From assembly GCA_964487415.1 (NCBI GenBank), contig CAZAPQ010000042.1, forward strand, positions 1-5,085: 5,085 nt of DNA, in the 5' to 3' direction. This document shows, piece by piece, positions 1 through 5,085 of the stretch. A model generated the notes under the pieces. That model saw nothing but the letters and a program-made list of their open reading frames with translations, was not told the DNA's origin and made no database searches. Within the stretch, counting starts at the first letter, position 1. Each line of letters starts with the position of its first letter. The DNA is from DRVV01 sp964487415 (GTDB lineage Archaea; Thermoproteota; Bathyarchaeia; Bathyarchaeales; Bathycorpusculaceae). The position numbers and the translations under genes are program-made.

Positions 1-891
1 CTTGAGTTTGAGAGGATTCTCGCCCCAACAGGGCCCACCAATGGCGCAATTTTAAGGGCATCTGATAGAAAGTCGCCTAAGCGCATTGCATTCATCCAGT
101 GTGTTGGATCAAGAGATGAAAATACAAACAAGTATTGCTCAAGAGTCTGTTGTATGTACGCTATAAAACAGGCTTTGCTTATTAAGGAGAAAATCCCAGA
201 GGCTGAGGTTTTTATTTTTTATATTGATTTAAGAGCTTTCGGAAAGGGATATGAGGAATTTTATAAAAGGGCTCAAAGTGCGGGAATACGGTTCATTAGG
301 GGTAAGGTTGCAGAGATTATAGAGAATTCAGCCTCCAACCTGATATTACGCGCCGAAGATACTTTACTGGGAGCCAAAGTTGAGGTTGAAGTTGATCTAG
401 TAATACTTTCAGTGGGACTTATTCCAGAGAAAACAAGCAAGAAATTAAGCGAAATCCTAAACCTCTCAATTGGCGCTGACGGTTTTTTCATGGAGGCACA
501 TCCAAAACTTAAACCCTTAGACACCCTTGTTGATGGAATTTTTATCGCGGGCAACGCACATGGACCCAAGGATATACCAGATAGTATTGCTCAAGCATGC
601 GGTGCGGCACAAAAGGCCAGCATACTCATGTCAAAGGGCGAGGTTGAAGTGGAGGCAACTATTGCAAAGGTTAACAAGGATTTATGCAGCGGATGCTTCA
701 TATGTGTCTCTTTATGCCCCTTCAACGCTATTACTATAGAAGGGGGAAGCGTGAAAATTATTGAGGTTATGTGCAAGGGTTGCGGTGCATGTGCAGCAGC
801 ATGTCCAACCAAAGCCATCGAAGCGTCACACTTTAAGGATGATCAAATTCTTGCTGAGATTGGGGCTTGCATGGAAAGTGGAGGCATGTGA
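1..891 (+). CDS. hdrA: HdrA-like heterodisulfide reductase subunit A, C-terminal part (5' truncated)
   Basis: Frame 1 is open from the first base to a TGA at 889-891, giving 296 residues. The ATG at 154 is internal, because family-typical sequence lies before it. HdrA is the FAD-containing iron-sulfur subunit of soluble heterodisulfide reductase-type complexes and the site of flavin-based electron bifurcation in methanogens. Residues 34-51 carry C-x11-C-x3-CC (Cys34, 46, 50, 51) in the QCVGSRD...YCSRVCCMYA context, the inserted [4Fe-4S] site typical of HdrA. Residues about 72-82 contain DLRAFGKGYEE. The end of the thioredoxin-reductase-like FAD domain is seen in GFFMEAHPKLKP and DGIFIAGNAHGPKDIPDSIAQA (about 161-199). 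A ferredoxin domain follows with two full C-x2-C-x2-C-x3-CP motifs (Cys229/232/235/239 and Cys258/261/264/268). Family HdrA proteins have about 650 residues or more, so over half, including the N-terminal cluster region and FAD Rossmann start, is missing. It is cotranscribed with the HdrCB-like gene three bases downstream. Family assignment is firm, but the physiological partner is inferred. Confidence 0.95.
   Translation, partial: LEFERILAPTGPTNGAILRASDRKSPKRIAFIQCVGSRDENTNKYCSRVCCMYAIKQALLIKEKIPEAEVFIFYIDLRAFGKGYEEFYKRAQSAGIRFIRGKVAEIIENSASNLILRAEDTLLGAKVEVEVDLVILSVGLIPEKTSKKLSEILNLSIGADGFFMEAHPKLKPLDTLVDGIFIAGNAHGPKDIPDSIAQACGAAQKASILMSKGEVEVEATIAKVNKDLCSGCFICVSLCPFNAITIEGGSVKIIEVMCKGCGACAAACPTKAIEASHFKDDQILAEIGACMESGGM
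880..884 (+). promoter_or_regulatory. Shine-Dalgarno GGAGG for the HdrCB-like gene
   Basis: GGAGG lies inside the last codons of the hdrA-like gene, nine bases before the ATG at 894. This spacing decides the start. A TTG at 867 and a GTG at 888 are in the same frame but lie upstream of, or only three bases from, the motif, and would add residues unlike the family N-terminus. Confidence 0.75.
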
Positions 892-893
892 GA

Positions 894-2042
894 ATGGAGG
901 CCTTAGAGACATTTAGGGGTTTAGATTTTAACTTGTGCATGCAATGTGCCAGTTGTAGTGGGTCATGCCCTATTTTCACAAAATCACCTATTAACCCAAG
1001 AAAACTCATGCTTGAAATAGCTTATCTCTTCCATTCGCTAAAGATATACCCTCCATTAGACATAAAACAAATGGGTTACGTTTGGGATTGCACCACATGT
1101 TCAACCTGTTCGTCTCGATGTCCAAGAAACGCAAAGCCGCTTGATGTAATAATTAATTTACGAAGCTACCTTATCGAAAACGGGCTGGTTCCACATACAT
1201 TAGGAAGCATGTTGGAATCTGTTTTAAAATATGGGAATCCCTATGGAATAAGCAGAAGCAAAAGATCAGAGTGGGCCCGCGATTTAAAAGTGAAGAAGGT
1301 TCAAGATAAGGAGGATGCATCTACACTTTACTTTGTAGGATGCGCGCCCTCATATGATCCCCGCGTCCAAAATGTTGCGAAGGCTATAGTTTGCACTTTA
1401 AACTTGCTGAATATAGACTTCTTCATACTTGGAAATGAAGAGAACTGCTGCGGGAATGAGGTGTATTCGCTTGGAGAGAAGGGCCTCTTTGAGGAACTTG
1501 CCAGTACCAATATACAACTCTTTGAGCGATACAATATACAAGATATAATTACAACTTCGCCCCACTGTTTTAACGCCTTTAAGGTGAGATATTCAAAAAG
1601 GCTTAATGCTATGCATTACACGATGTATCTTACTGACTTAATTGACCGAGGAAAAGTTATGTTTTCAAAGAGCATTAATAAAGTGATAACATATCATGAT
1701 TCCTGCTATTTAGGCAGGCACCATAATATCTACGACGAACCAAGGAAAATATTAGAAAGTATTCCCAGAGCGAAACTTGTGGAAATGGCCAGATCTAGGA
1801 AGAAAAGCATTTGCTGCGAGGGTGGAGGTGGGCGGATGTGGCACGATATACAGGGAGTGCGTCTTTCAGAGGCGCGCGTGAGAGATGCCCTCGCTGCTGG
1901 GGCGGAAATAATAGCGACGGCCTGTCCGTTCTGTCTATTAACCATTGAGGACAGCATTAAAACAATGGGTGTTGAGGATAAAATTGTAGTTAAAGACATT
2001 ATGGAATTGGTTGCTGAAGCCCATCCCCAATTAAAACAATAA
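894..2042 (+). CDS. HdrC-HdrB fusion (HdrD-like) iron-sulfur oxidoreductase, soluble
   Basis: A 382-residue protein with the ATG at 894 chosen by its Shine-Dalgarno spacing. The N-terminal HdrC-like part has two [4Fe-4S] motifs, C-x2-C-x2-C-x3-CP, at Cys15/18/21/25 and Cys66/69/72/76. The HdrB-like part has two CCG domains. The first has Cys150, Cys185-Cys186-Gly and Cys225. The second has Cys271, Cys307-Cys308 and Cys344-x2-Cys347. The spacing of the second (35 and 35 residues) fits the C-x31-39-CC-x35-36-C-x2-C pattern that binds noncubane [4Fe-4S] clusters in HdrB. Two deviations stand out. Ser222 sits where CPHC would place the first Cys of C-x2-C in domain 1, and Glu309 replaces the Gly of CCG in domain 2 (CCEGGGG). 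No hydrophobic stretch long enough for a membrane segment is seen, so it should be cytoplasmic. Following hdrA with a three-base gap, it is probably its direct partner. The acceptor or donor could be a heterodisulfide, but with etfBA and an acyl-CoA dehydrogenase nearby, reduced ETF is a plausible donor. A GlpC/LldE-type iron-sulfur subunit is the alternative label. Confidence 0.92.
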   Translation: MEALETFRGLDFNLCMQCASCSGSCPIFTKSPINPRKLMLEIAYLFHSLKIYPPLDIKQMGYVWDCTTCSTCSSRCPRNAKPLDVIINLRSYLIENGLVPHTLGSMLESVLKYGNPYGISRSKRSEWARDLKVKKVQDKEDASTLYFVGCAPSYDPRVQNVAKAIVCTLNLLNIDFFILGNEENCCGNEVYSLGEKGLFEELASTNIQLFERYNIQDIITTSPHCFNAFKVRYSKRLNAMHYTMYLTDLIDRGKVMFSKSINKVITYHDSCYLGRHHNIYDEPRKILESIPRAKLVEMARSRKKSICCEGGGGRMWHDIQGVRLSEARVRDALAAGAEIIATACPFCLLTIEDSIKTMGVEDKIVVKDIMELVAEAHPQLKQ

Positions 2043-2044
2043 AG
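2028..2044 (-). terminator. Possible T-rich terminator downstream of etfA
   Basis: Read on the minus strand, the bases just after the etfA stop include CTTTATTGTTTTAATT, an oligo-T-rich run of the kind that ends transcripts in archaea. It lies inside the last codons of the convergent HdrCB-like gene. No stable hairpin was found, so the call rests only on base composition and position. On the plus strand the gap has no T-run, so the hdr transcript may read into etfA antisense. Confidence 0.25.
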
Positions 2045-2061
2045 CCTCAGATGCCAGAAAT

Positions 2062-3063
2062 CTAAACTCCACGGGATTGGGAAACTGCTTCAAGGATCTT
2101 ATTTTTAAGCGCTGGCACAACCTTGAAAAGATCGTCAACCACAGCATAATCTGAGAAATTGAATATTGGCGCGTTTGGATCCTTATTTATGGCTATTATC
2201 AATTCGGAATTTTTCATTCCCATGACATGTTGGAAAGCCCCGCTGATGCCTAATGCCATATATAGTTTAGGCTTCACGATTTTCCCTGAGTTTCCTACTT
2301 GCCTATCGCTTGGCATCCAGCCCTTATCCACAATGGGACGGGAACATGCCAGCGACGCCCCAAGGGCTTTAGCTAATTCTTCAACCATAGGTATGTTAGA
2401 TGCATCCTTTATGCCCCTACCGATACTTACAATTTTCTCAGCAGTTGTTATATCAACAGCGCTCGGTGGGGGGCAGGCGTAACTGATGAAACGTTTGCCC
2501 ACTTTCAAATCATCTTCAACGGCTACTTTTTCTTTGATTATCATGCTTTTTATCTGAGTTTGTGGTTTTGCAGCTGCGAATGTGGCTGGGCGAACGGTTA
2601 CCATATAGGTTTCAGCCCTTCGCATCCTTAATCTAGCATTAACCTTTCCATTGTACATTTGCCGCACAACAAAGAATTCCTCGCCCTCCAAAAAGAAGTC
2701 GATGCAATCTGTTGCCAAGGGAATATTGAGCGATGCAGCTAGGCGCGGGGCCAGCTCAATGCCATAAGACGTGTGGCCCATCATAATCAACCATGGTTTA
2801 TATTTATTGATCAACGCTGTTAGAAACCTCTGATATACATCCGAATTGAAATTTTCAAGCCTTGGATCTTCAATCACAAGCACTTTTTCTACATATTCGG
2901 AAAGAATTTCAGCCCCTTTATCAACGTCATTCCCAAGCAGCACCGACACAACCATAATATTTCTTTTTTGGGCCGTTTCTCTGGCCTTAGTTAACATTTC
3001 ATAGGTTATGTCGCGGATAATGCCTTGTCTATGCTCAGCCAATACAAAAATTTCAGCAACCAT
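2062..3063 (-). CDS. etfA: Electron transfer flavoprotein, alpha subunit
   Basis: A 333-residue protein, the usual length for EtfA, with ATG at 3063-3061 and stop TAG at 2064-2062. EtfA holds the electron-shuttling FAD and, with EtfB, carries electrons from flavin dehydrogenases to an oxidoreductase. The N-terminal alpha/beta domain spans about residues 1-190 (start MVAEIFVLAEHRQG; GHTSYGIELAPRLAASL about 96-112). The C-terminal FAD domain, about 205-325, has the family signature: SIGRGI (213-218), the SRP arginine Arg242, DRQVGNSGKIVKPKLY (253-268), GISGAFQH (272-279), INKDPNAPIF (292-301) and DLFKVVPAL (311-319). Asn258 stands where many family members have Gln (QVGQ). Residues 309-310 are Val-Asp where Val-Gly or Val-Ala is common. 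It directly follows etfB, with a Shine-Dalgarno inside the etfB end. It converges with the hdr genes with only 19 bases between the stops. Family assignment is very secure. Whether this ETF bifurcates is not decided by the sequence I can read. Confidence 0.97.
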   Translation of the reverse strand: MVAEIFVLAEHRQGIIRDITYEMLTKARETAQKRNIMVVSVLLGNDVDKGAEILSEYVEKVLVIEDPRLENFNSDVYQRFLTALINKYKPWLIMMGHTSYGIELAPRLAASLNIPLATDCIDFFLEGEEFFVVRQMYNGKVNARLRMRRAETYMVTVRPATFAAAKPQTQIKSMIIKEKVAVEDDLKVGKRFISYACPPPSAVDITTAEKIVSIGRGIKDASNIPMVEELAKALGASLACSRPIVDKGWMPSDRQVGNSGKIVKPKLYMALGISGAFQHVMGMKNSELIIAINKDPNAPIFNFSDYAVVDDLFKVVPALKNKILEAVSQSRGV

Positions 3064-3852
3064 TCATATAATCCTCCTCGACCTGAGTATTGCAACTAAT
3101 TTAGCTGCCACTTCGTCAGGTGATCCGCGTAAAAACTCTACTTTCCTCTCCATGGGTGGAATGAAAAGCTTGTCCATATATAACCAGCCATTGTCTTCAT
3201 TAATATCAGCTGAGCTCAGCCCTATTTCGGCTAGATTCTTAACGGTTATCTCCTTTTGCATAGCCCTTCTAATTCCCATGATTGATATATATCTTGGCTC
3301 ATTGATGCCCGTTTGCACCGTAAACAGAGCTGGCAGCTTAACCTCTAAAATTTCCTCCCAACCACCCTCAAGTTCACGGACAACCCGCGCTACACCGGAT
3401 TCTAACTCGATCTTCTTAACCATCGTAGCGTGAGGTATCCCAAGCATTTCCGCTATAATTGGCCCCGTAACAGCGTAACAATCATCACCCGCCTGTACGC
3501 CCGTTAATATTATATCATAATGCATTTCCTTTATGGCAGCGTGAAGAATTTTCGCTGTGAGAAACGGATCTAAACGGGAGACATTTGGATATGCAACGCG
3601 CACCGCCCTGTCAGCCCCTCTTGCCAAACACTTCCGCAGCATACTATCTACATCCGCTGATCCTACGGTAACTACAGTAACGTGACCGCCAAACTTTTCC
3701 TTAATACGCACAGCCTCCTCCAAAGCGTAAACATCCCATTCATTAATATCGTAAACGAGCCCAGCTGTTTCTATGGTTTTACTGTTAGGCGCTATCTTGA
3801 TCTCAGCCTCAGCCGTTTCAGGAACCTGCTTCACACAAACAACAACATCCAT
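3064..3852 (-). CDS. etfB: Electron transfer flavoprotein, beta subunit
   Basis: A 262-residue protein of normal length, ATG at 3852-3850 and stop TGA at 3066-3064. Features are VCVKQVPE (5-12), YDINEWDVYALEEAVRIKE (34-52), VGSADVDSMLRKCLARGADRAVRV (63-86, cluster of conserved positions), the nucleotide loop GVQAGDDCYAVTGP (118-131), and the EtfB family signature VRELEGGWEEILEVKLPAL (158-176). The recognition loop that docks on dehydrogenases follows NEPRY (184-188). By comparison with human ETF, Ile191 takes the place of the Leu that inserts into the dehydrogenase. From memory, the NEWD, LRKCLARGADRAVRV, LEGG and LAEIGLSS segments resemble the ETF of methylotroph trimethylamine dehydrogenase more than the human type; this was not checked by alignment. 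In those ETFs EtfB binds AMP structurally, whereas bifurcating ETFs bind a second FAD there. The gene is the first of the etfBA pair and is divergent from the acyl-CoA dehydrogenase gene, which supports that enzyme as its electron donor. Confidence 0.97.
   Translation of the reverse strand: MDVVVCVKQVPETAEAEIKIAPNSKTIETAGLVYDINEWDVYALEEAVRIKEKFGGHVTVVTVGSADVDSMLRKCLARGADRAVRVAYPNVSRLDPFLTAKILHAAIKEMHYDIILTGVQAGDDCYAVTGPIIAEMLGIPHATMVKKIELESGVARVVRELEGGWEEILEVKLPALFTVQTGINEPRYISIMGIRRAMQKEITVKNLAEIGLSSADINEDNGWLYMDKLFIPPMERKVEFLRGSPDEVAAKLVAILRSRRII
3073..3077 (-). promoter_or_regulatory. Shine-Dalgarno GGAGG for etfA
   Basis: On the minus strand GAGGAGGA lies in the last codons of etfB, and the GGAGG core is nine bases before the etfA ATG. 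The etfB stop TGA abuts this ATG directly (TGAATG), so translational coupling of the two subunits is likely. Confidence 0.75.
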
Positions 3853-3864
3853 GGTGAATTCACC
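3853..3864. repeat. Perfect 12-base palindrome GGTGAATTCACC abutting the etfB start codon
   Basis: The two halves GGTGAA and TTCACC are exact reverse complements with no spacer, and the match does not extend outward (T at 3852 faces G at 3865). It sits directly against the etfB ATG. It could be an operator, could fold the Shine-Dalgarno into a weak stem, or could be chance around a GGTGA motif. Confidence 0.9.
3860..3864 (-). promoter_or_regulatory. Archaeal-type Shine-Dalgarno GGTGA for etfB
   Basis: GGTGA on the minus strand lies seven bases before the etfB ATG and can pair with the UCACC of the 16S 3' end. It forms half of a perfect 12-base palindrome at 3853-3864. GGTGA is a frequent Shine-Dalgarno form in archaea, which supports both the start and the archaeal reading. 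Confidence 0.65.
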
Positions 3865-3958
3865 GTCATAAAACCAGACTAAATATCATTAAAATAAGGT
3901 TTACACATGCTATGAGCCTTCGCAAGTCTTATCAGCTAAGCAGCGTCAAAATTATCTC
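3865..3958. promoter_or_regulatory. Divergent promoter region between etfB and the acyl-CoA dehydrogenase gene
   Basis: With the palindrome, 106 bases separate the divergent starts and no gene fits here. An AT-rich core at about 3880-3897 (TAAATATCATTAAAATAA) could hold TATA boxes for both directions. On the minus strand TTATTTTAATGATATTTA would place a transcript start about 25 bases on, near 3865, giving etfB a very short leader. On the plus strand it would start a transcript near 3915-3925, leaving a leader of some 35-45 bases for the dehydrogenase. Box positions are judged by eye. Confidence 0.4.
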
Positions 3959-5085
3959 ATGTTTTGGGATTTCGAGTTATCAGAAGAGCAAAAAATGATA
4001 GTGGAGGCTATACGGGAGTTTGCCGTGAAAGAGTTAACTCCTGAAAGGATGAGGGAGTATGAGGAGAAGGAATCTTTTCCATGGGATATCTACCGTAAAG
4101 TTTGTCAGCAAGGCTTTCAGACCCTCCACTTTCCTGAGGAGTACGGTGGACAGGGCTATGGCCTTCTTGAACATTTTATATACGTTTATGAGATTACAAA
4201 GGTTGACCCGCCCGTGGGAGACACCCTATGCGGGGCGCATTTTGGAGCTGAACTTCTGCTCGATTTTGGCACCCATGAGCAGAAGGCTAAGTGGTTGCCT
4301 TCCCTGGCGAAAGGGGAGATAACCATTGCCTCGATGTTTACGGAGCCCGCTGGGGGAAGCGATTTAACCCGCGTATTGGATACCAAGGCGTTAAAAGTCG
4401 ATCATGAAACATGGAAGATAAATGGAACAAAAACCTTTGTGACAAACGGTGAAACCTTCAGGGTGGCCAACGTTCTAGCGCAAACGGACCTAAATGCCAG
4501 ACCACCATACAAGGGGCAGACAATATTTCTGCTTGAGAGAAAAGAGGGCATTGAAACAATGCCGCTTCATGGAAAAATGGGATGGCGTTCATCGCCCACA
4601 AGCGAGGTTACGTTTACGGACGTAACGGCGAAGGACAACGACATCCTAGGTGGTCTAGCAAATCTAGGCAGGGGATTCTATATGACAATAGCTTTTCTGC
4701 CCACTGCTAGAGCGAAAATTGGATGCATGGGCGTAGCTGCCGCCGAAGCCGCGTTAGAAAGAGCGGTAAAGTACGCAAAGGAAAGGGAGGCCTTCGGAAG
4801 GAAAATCGGAAGCTTTCAAGGACTTGCCCATAGACTATCAGAGGCTGCGCTTAAAGTAGAGCTTGGAAAATCACTTCTTTTCAGAGCAATTAAAATCTTG
4901 GAGAAGGCCAGGGTAAATAAAGCATATGCAGAAGAAGCAACAAAATTTTCCAGCATGCTCAAGTATTATGGGGCCTCATTGGCTGTTGAGGTGTGCGACC
5001 TCGCCATCGACGTATTTGGCGGATATGGCTACATGGCGGATTACGACATTGAAAGATGGTTCAGATGGTCCAAGAAGCTTGAACT
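3959..5085 (+). CDS. Acyl-CoA dehydrogenase (3' truncated by window end)
   Basis: Open from ATG 3959 to the last base, giving 375 codons plus two bases. This enzyme removes two hydrogens from an acyl-CoA at C-alpha and C-beta and passes electrons from its FAD to ETF. The N-terminal helical domain begins FELSEEQKMIVEAIREFA (5-22) and includes FPEEYGGQG (58-66). The middle beta domain has FTEPAGGSDLT (127-137) and KINGTKTFVTNG (153-164). The C-terminal domain has REAFGRKIGSFQGLAHRLSEAA (276-297) and FGGYGYMADYDIERWFR (353-369). Family members have about 380-400 residues, so only the tail is missing. The catalytic Glu usual in the IYEGT motif would fall just past the end. After Arg369 the usual RDAK is RWSK, which is unusual. 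The start has no clear Shine-Dalgarno. A stop (TAA 3890-3892) closes the frame upstream and no other ATG, GTG or TTG lies between. Chain-length specificity cannot be told. Divergence from etfB suggests a dedicated ETF. Confidence 0.96.
   Translation, partial: MFWDFELSEEQKMIVEAIREFAVKELTPERMREYEEKESFPWDIYRKVCQQGFQTLHFPEEYGGQGYGLLEHFIYVYEITKVDPPVGDTLCGAHFGAELLLDFGTHEQKAKWLPSLAKGEITIASMFTEPAGGSDLTRVLDTKALKVDHETWKINGTKTFVTNGETFRVANVLAQTDLNARPPYKGQTIFLLERKEGIETMPLHGKMGWRSSPTSEVTFTDVTAKDNDILGGLANLGRGFYMTIAFLPTARAKIGCMGVAAAEAALERAVKYAKEREAFGRKIGSFQGLAHRLSEAALKVELGKSLLFRAIKILEKARVNKAYAEEATKFSSMLKYYGASLAVEVCDLAIDVFGGYGYMADYDIERWFRWSKKLE

Noticed and set aside
382..650. The 11-mer GAGGTTGAAGT found at 382 and 640
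   Set aside because: Both copies encode Val/Glu-rich runs in the same gene; this is codon repetition, not a mobile or regulatory repeat.
273..818. Open frames opposite and out of frame within the hdrA-like gene
   Set aside because: They overlap strongly conserved coding sequence, have no ribosome site and look like no protein family I know.
154..891. A separate gene starting at ATG 154
   Set aside because: The frame is open to base 1 and residues before this Met (QCVGSRD, YCSRVCC) are conserved HdrA sequence, so the ATG is internal.
867..893. A nine-residue longer start (TTG 867, or GTG 888) for the HdrCB-like gene
   Set aside because: GGAGG at 880-884 is correctly spaced for ATG 894 only, and the extra residues are just a shifted reading of the hdrA end.
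1545..1580. Ser222 as proof of an inactive protein
   Set aside because: All other cluster cysteines are present and the frame is intact, so loss of function is not supported; it is listed as a variation only.
3008..3433. A 141-codon plus-strand open frame over the etfA/etfB junction
   Set aside because: It is antisense to two secure genes, rich in Ser/Ile/Leu as expected of reverse-strand shadows, and has no recognisable domain.
3885..3958. A riboswitch or small RNA in the divergent region
   Set aside because: About 70 bases with no extended stems by eye; too short and AT-rich to support such a call.
4059..4386. Open frames on both strands inside the acyl-CoA dehydrogenase gene
   Set aside because: The dehydrogenase frame accounts fully for this stretch with conserved motifs on both sides.

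Overview
The window carries five protein-coding genes. They look like one functional module for the flavin-linked electron transfer of acyl-CoA (fatty-acid or short-chain acyl) oxidation in an anaerobe. Several signs favour an archaeon: heterodisulfide-reductase (Hdr) type proteins, a GGTGA Shine-Dalgarno before one gene and GGAGG before two others, heavy use of AGA/AGG for Arg and ATA for Ile, moderate to low GC, and dense packing of genes. The lineage cannot be fixed from the sequence alone. An uncultivated anaerobic archaeon is my best inference, and an anaerobic bacterium is not excluded.

Layout. Positions 1-891 (+) hold the 3' end of an hdrA-like gene, cut by the window start: the back of the FAD domain with its inserted iron-sulfur site, then a two-cluster ferredoxin domain. 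Three bases after its stop, 894-2042 (+) encodes a soluble HdrC-HdrB fusion (HdrD-like), with two [4Fe-4S] motifs followed by two CCG domains. After a 19-base convergent gap, etfA (2062-3063) and etfB (3064-3852) lie on the minus strand as an etfB-etfA operon with no spacer. A 106-base divergent intergenic region (3853-3958) follows. Then an acyl-CoA dehydrogenase runs on the plus strand from 3959 off the window end, which falls just before the expected catalytic glutamate.

How they may work together (inference). The acyl-CoA dehydrogenase oxidises a CoA thioester and passes electrons to the EtfAB flavoprotein. EtfAB could pass them to the HdrCB-like iron-sulfur protein and so to the flavoprotein HdrA, where electron bifurcation or confurcation could link them to ferredoxin or another carrier. 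No membrane segment is seen in the complete genes, so this would be a cytoplasmic route, unlike the membrane-bound ETF:quinone oxidoreductase. The parts belong to known families. The possibly less-described point is the combination, with Etf and Hdr genes converging and the dehydrogenase diverging from etfB. I see no tRNA, rRNA, CRISPR array, insertion sequence or phage gene.
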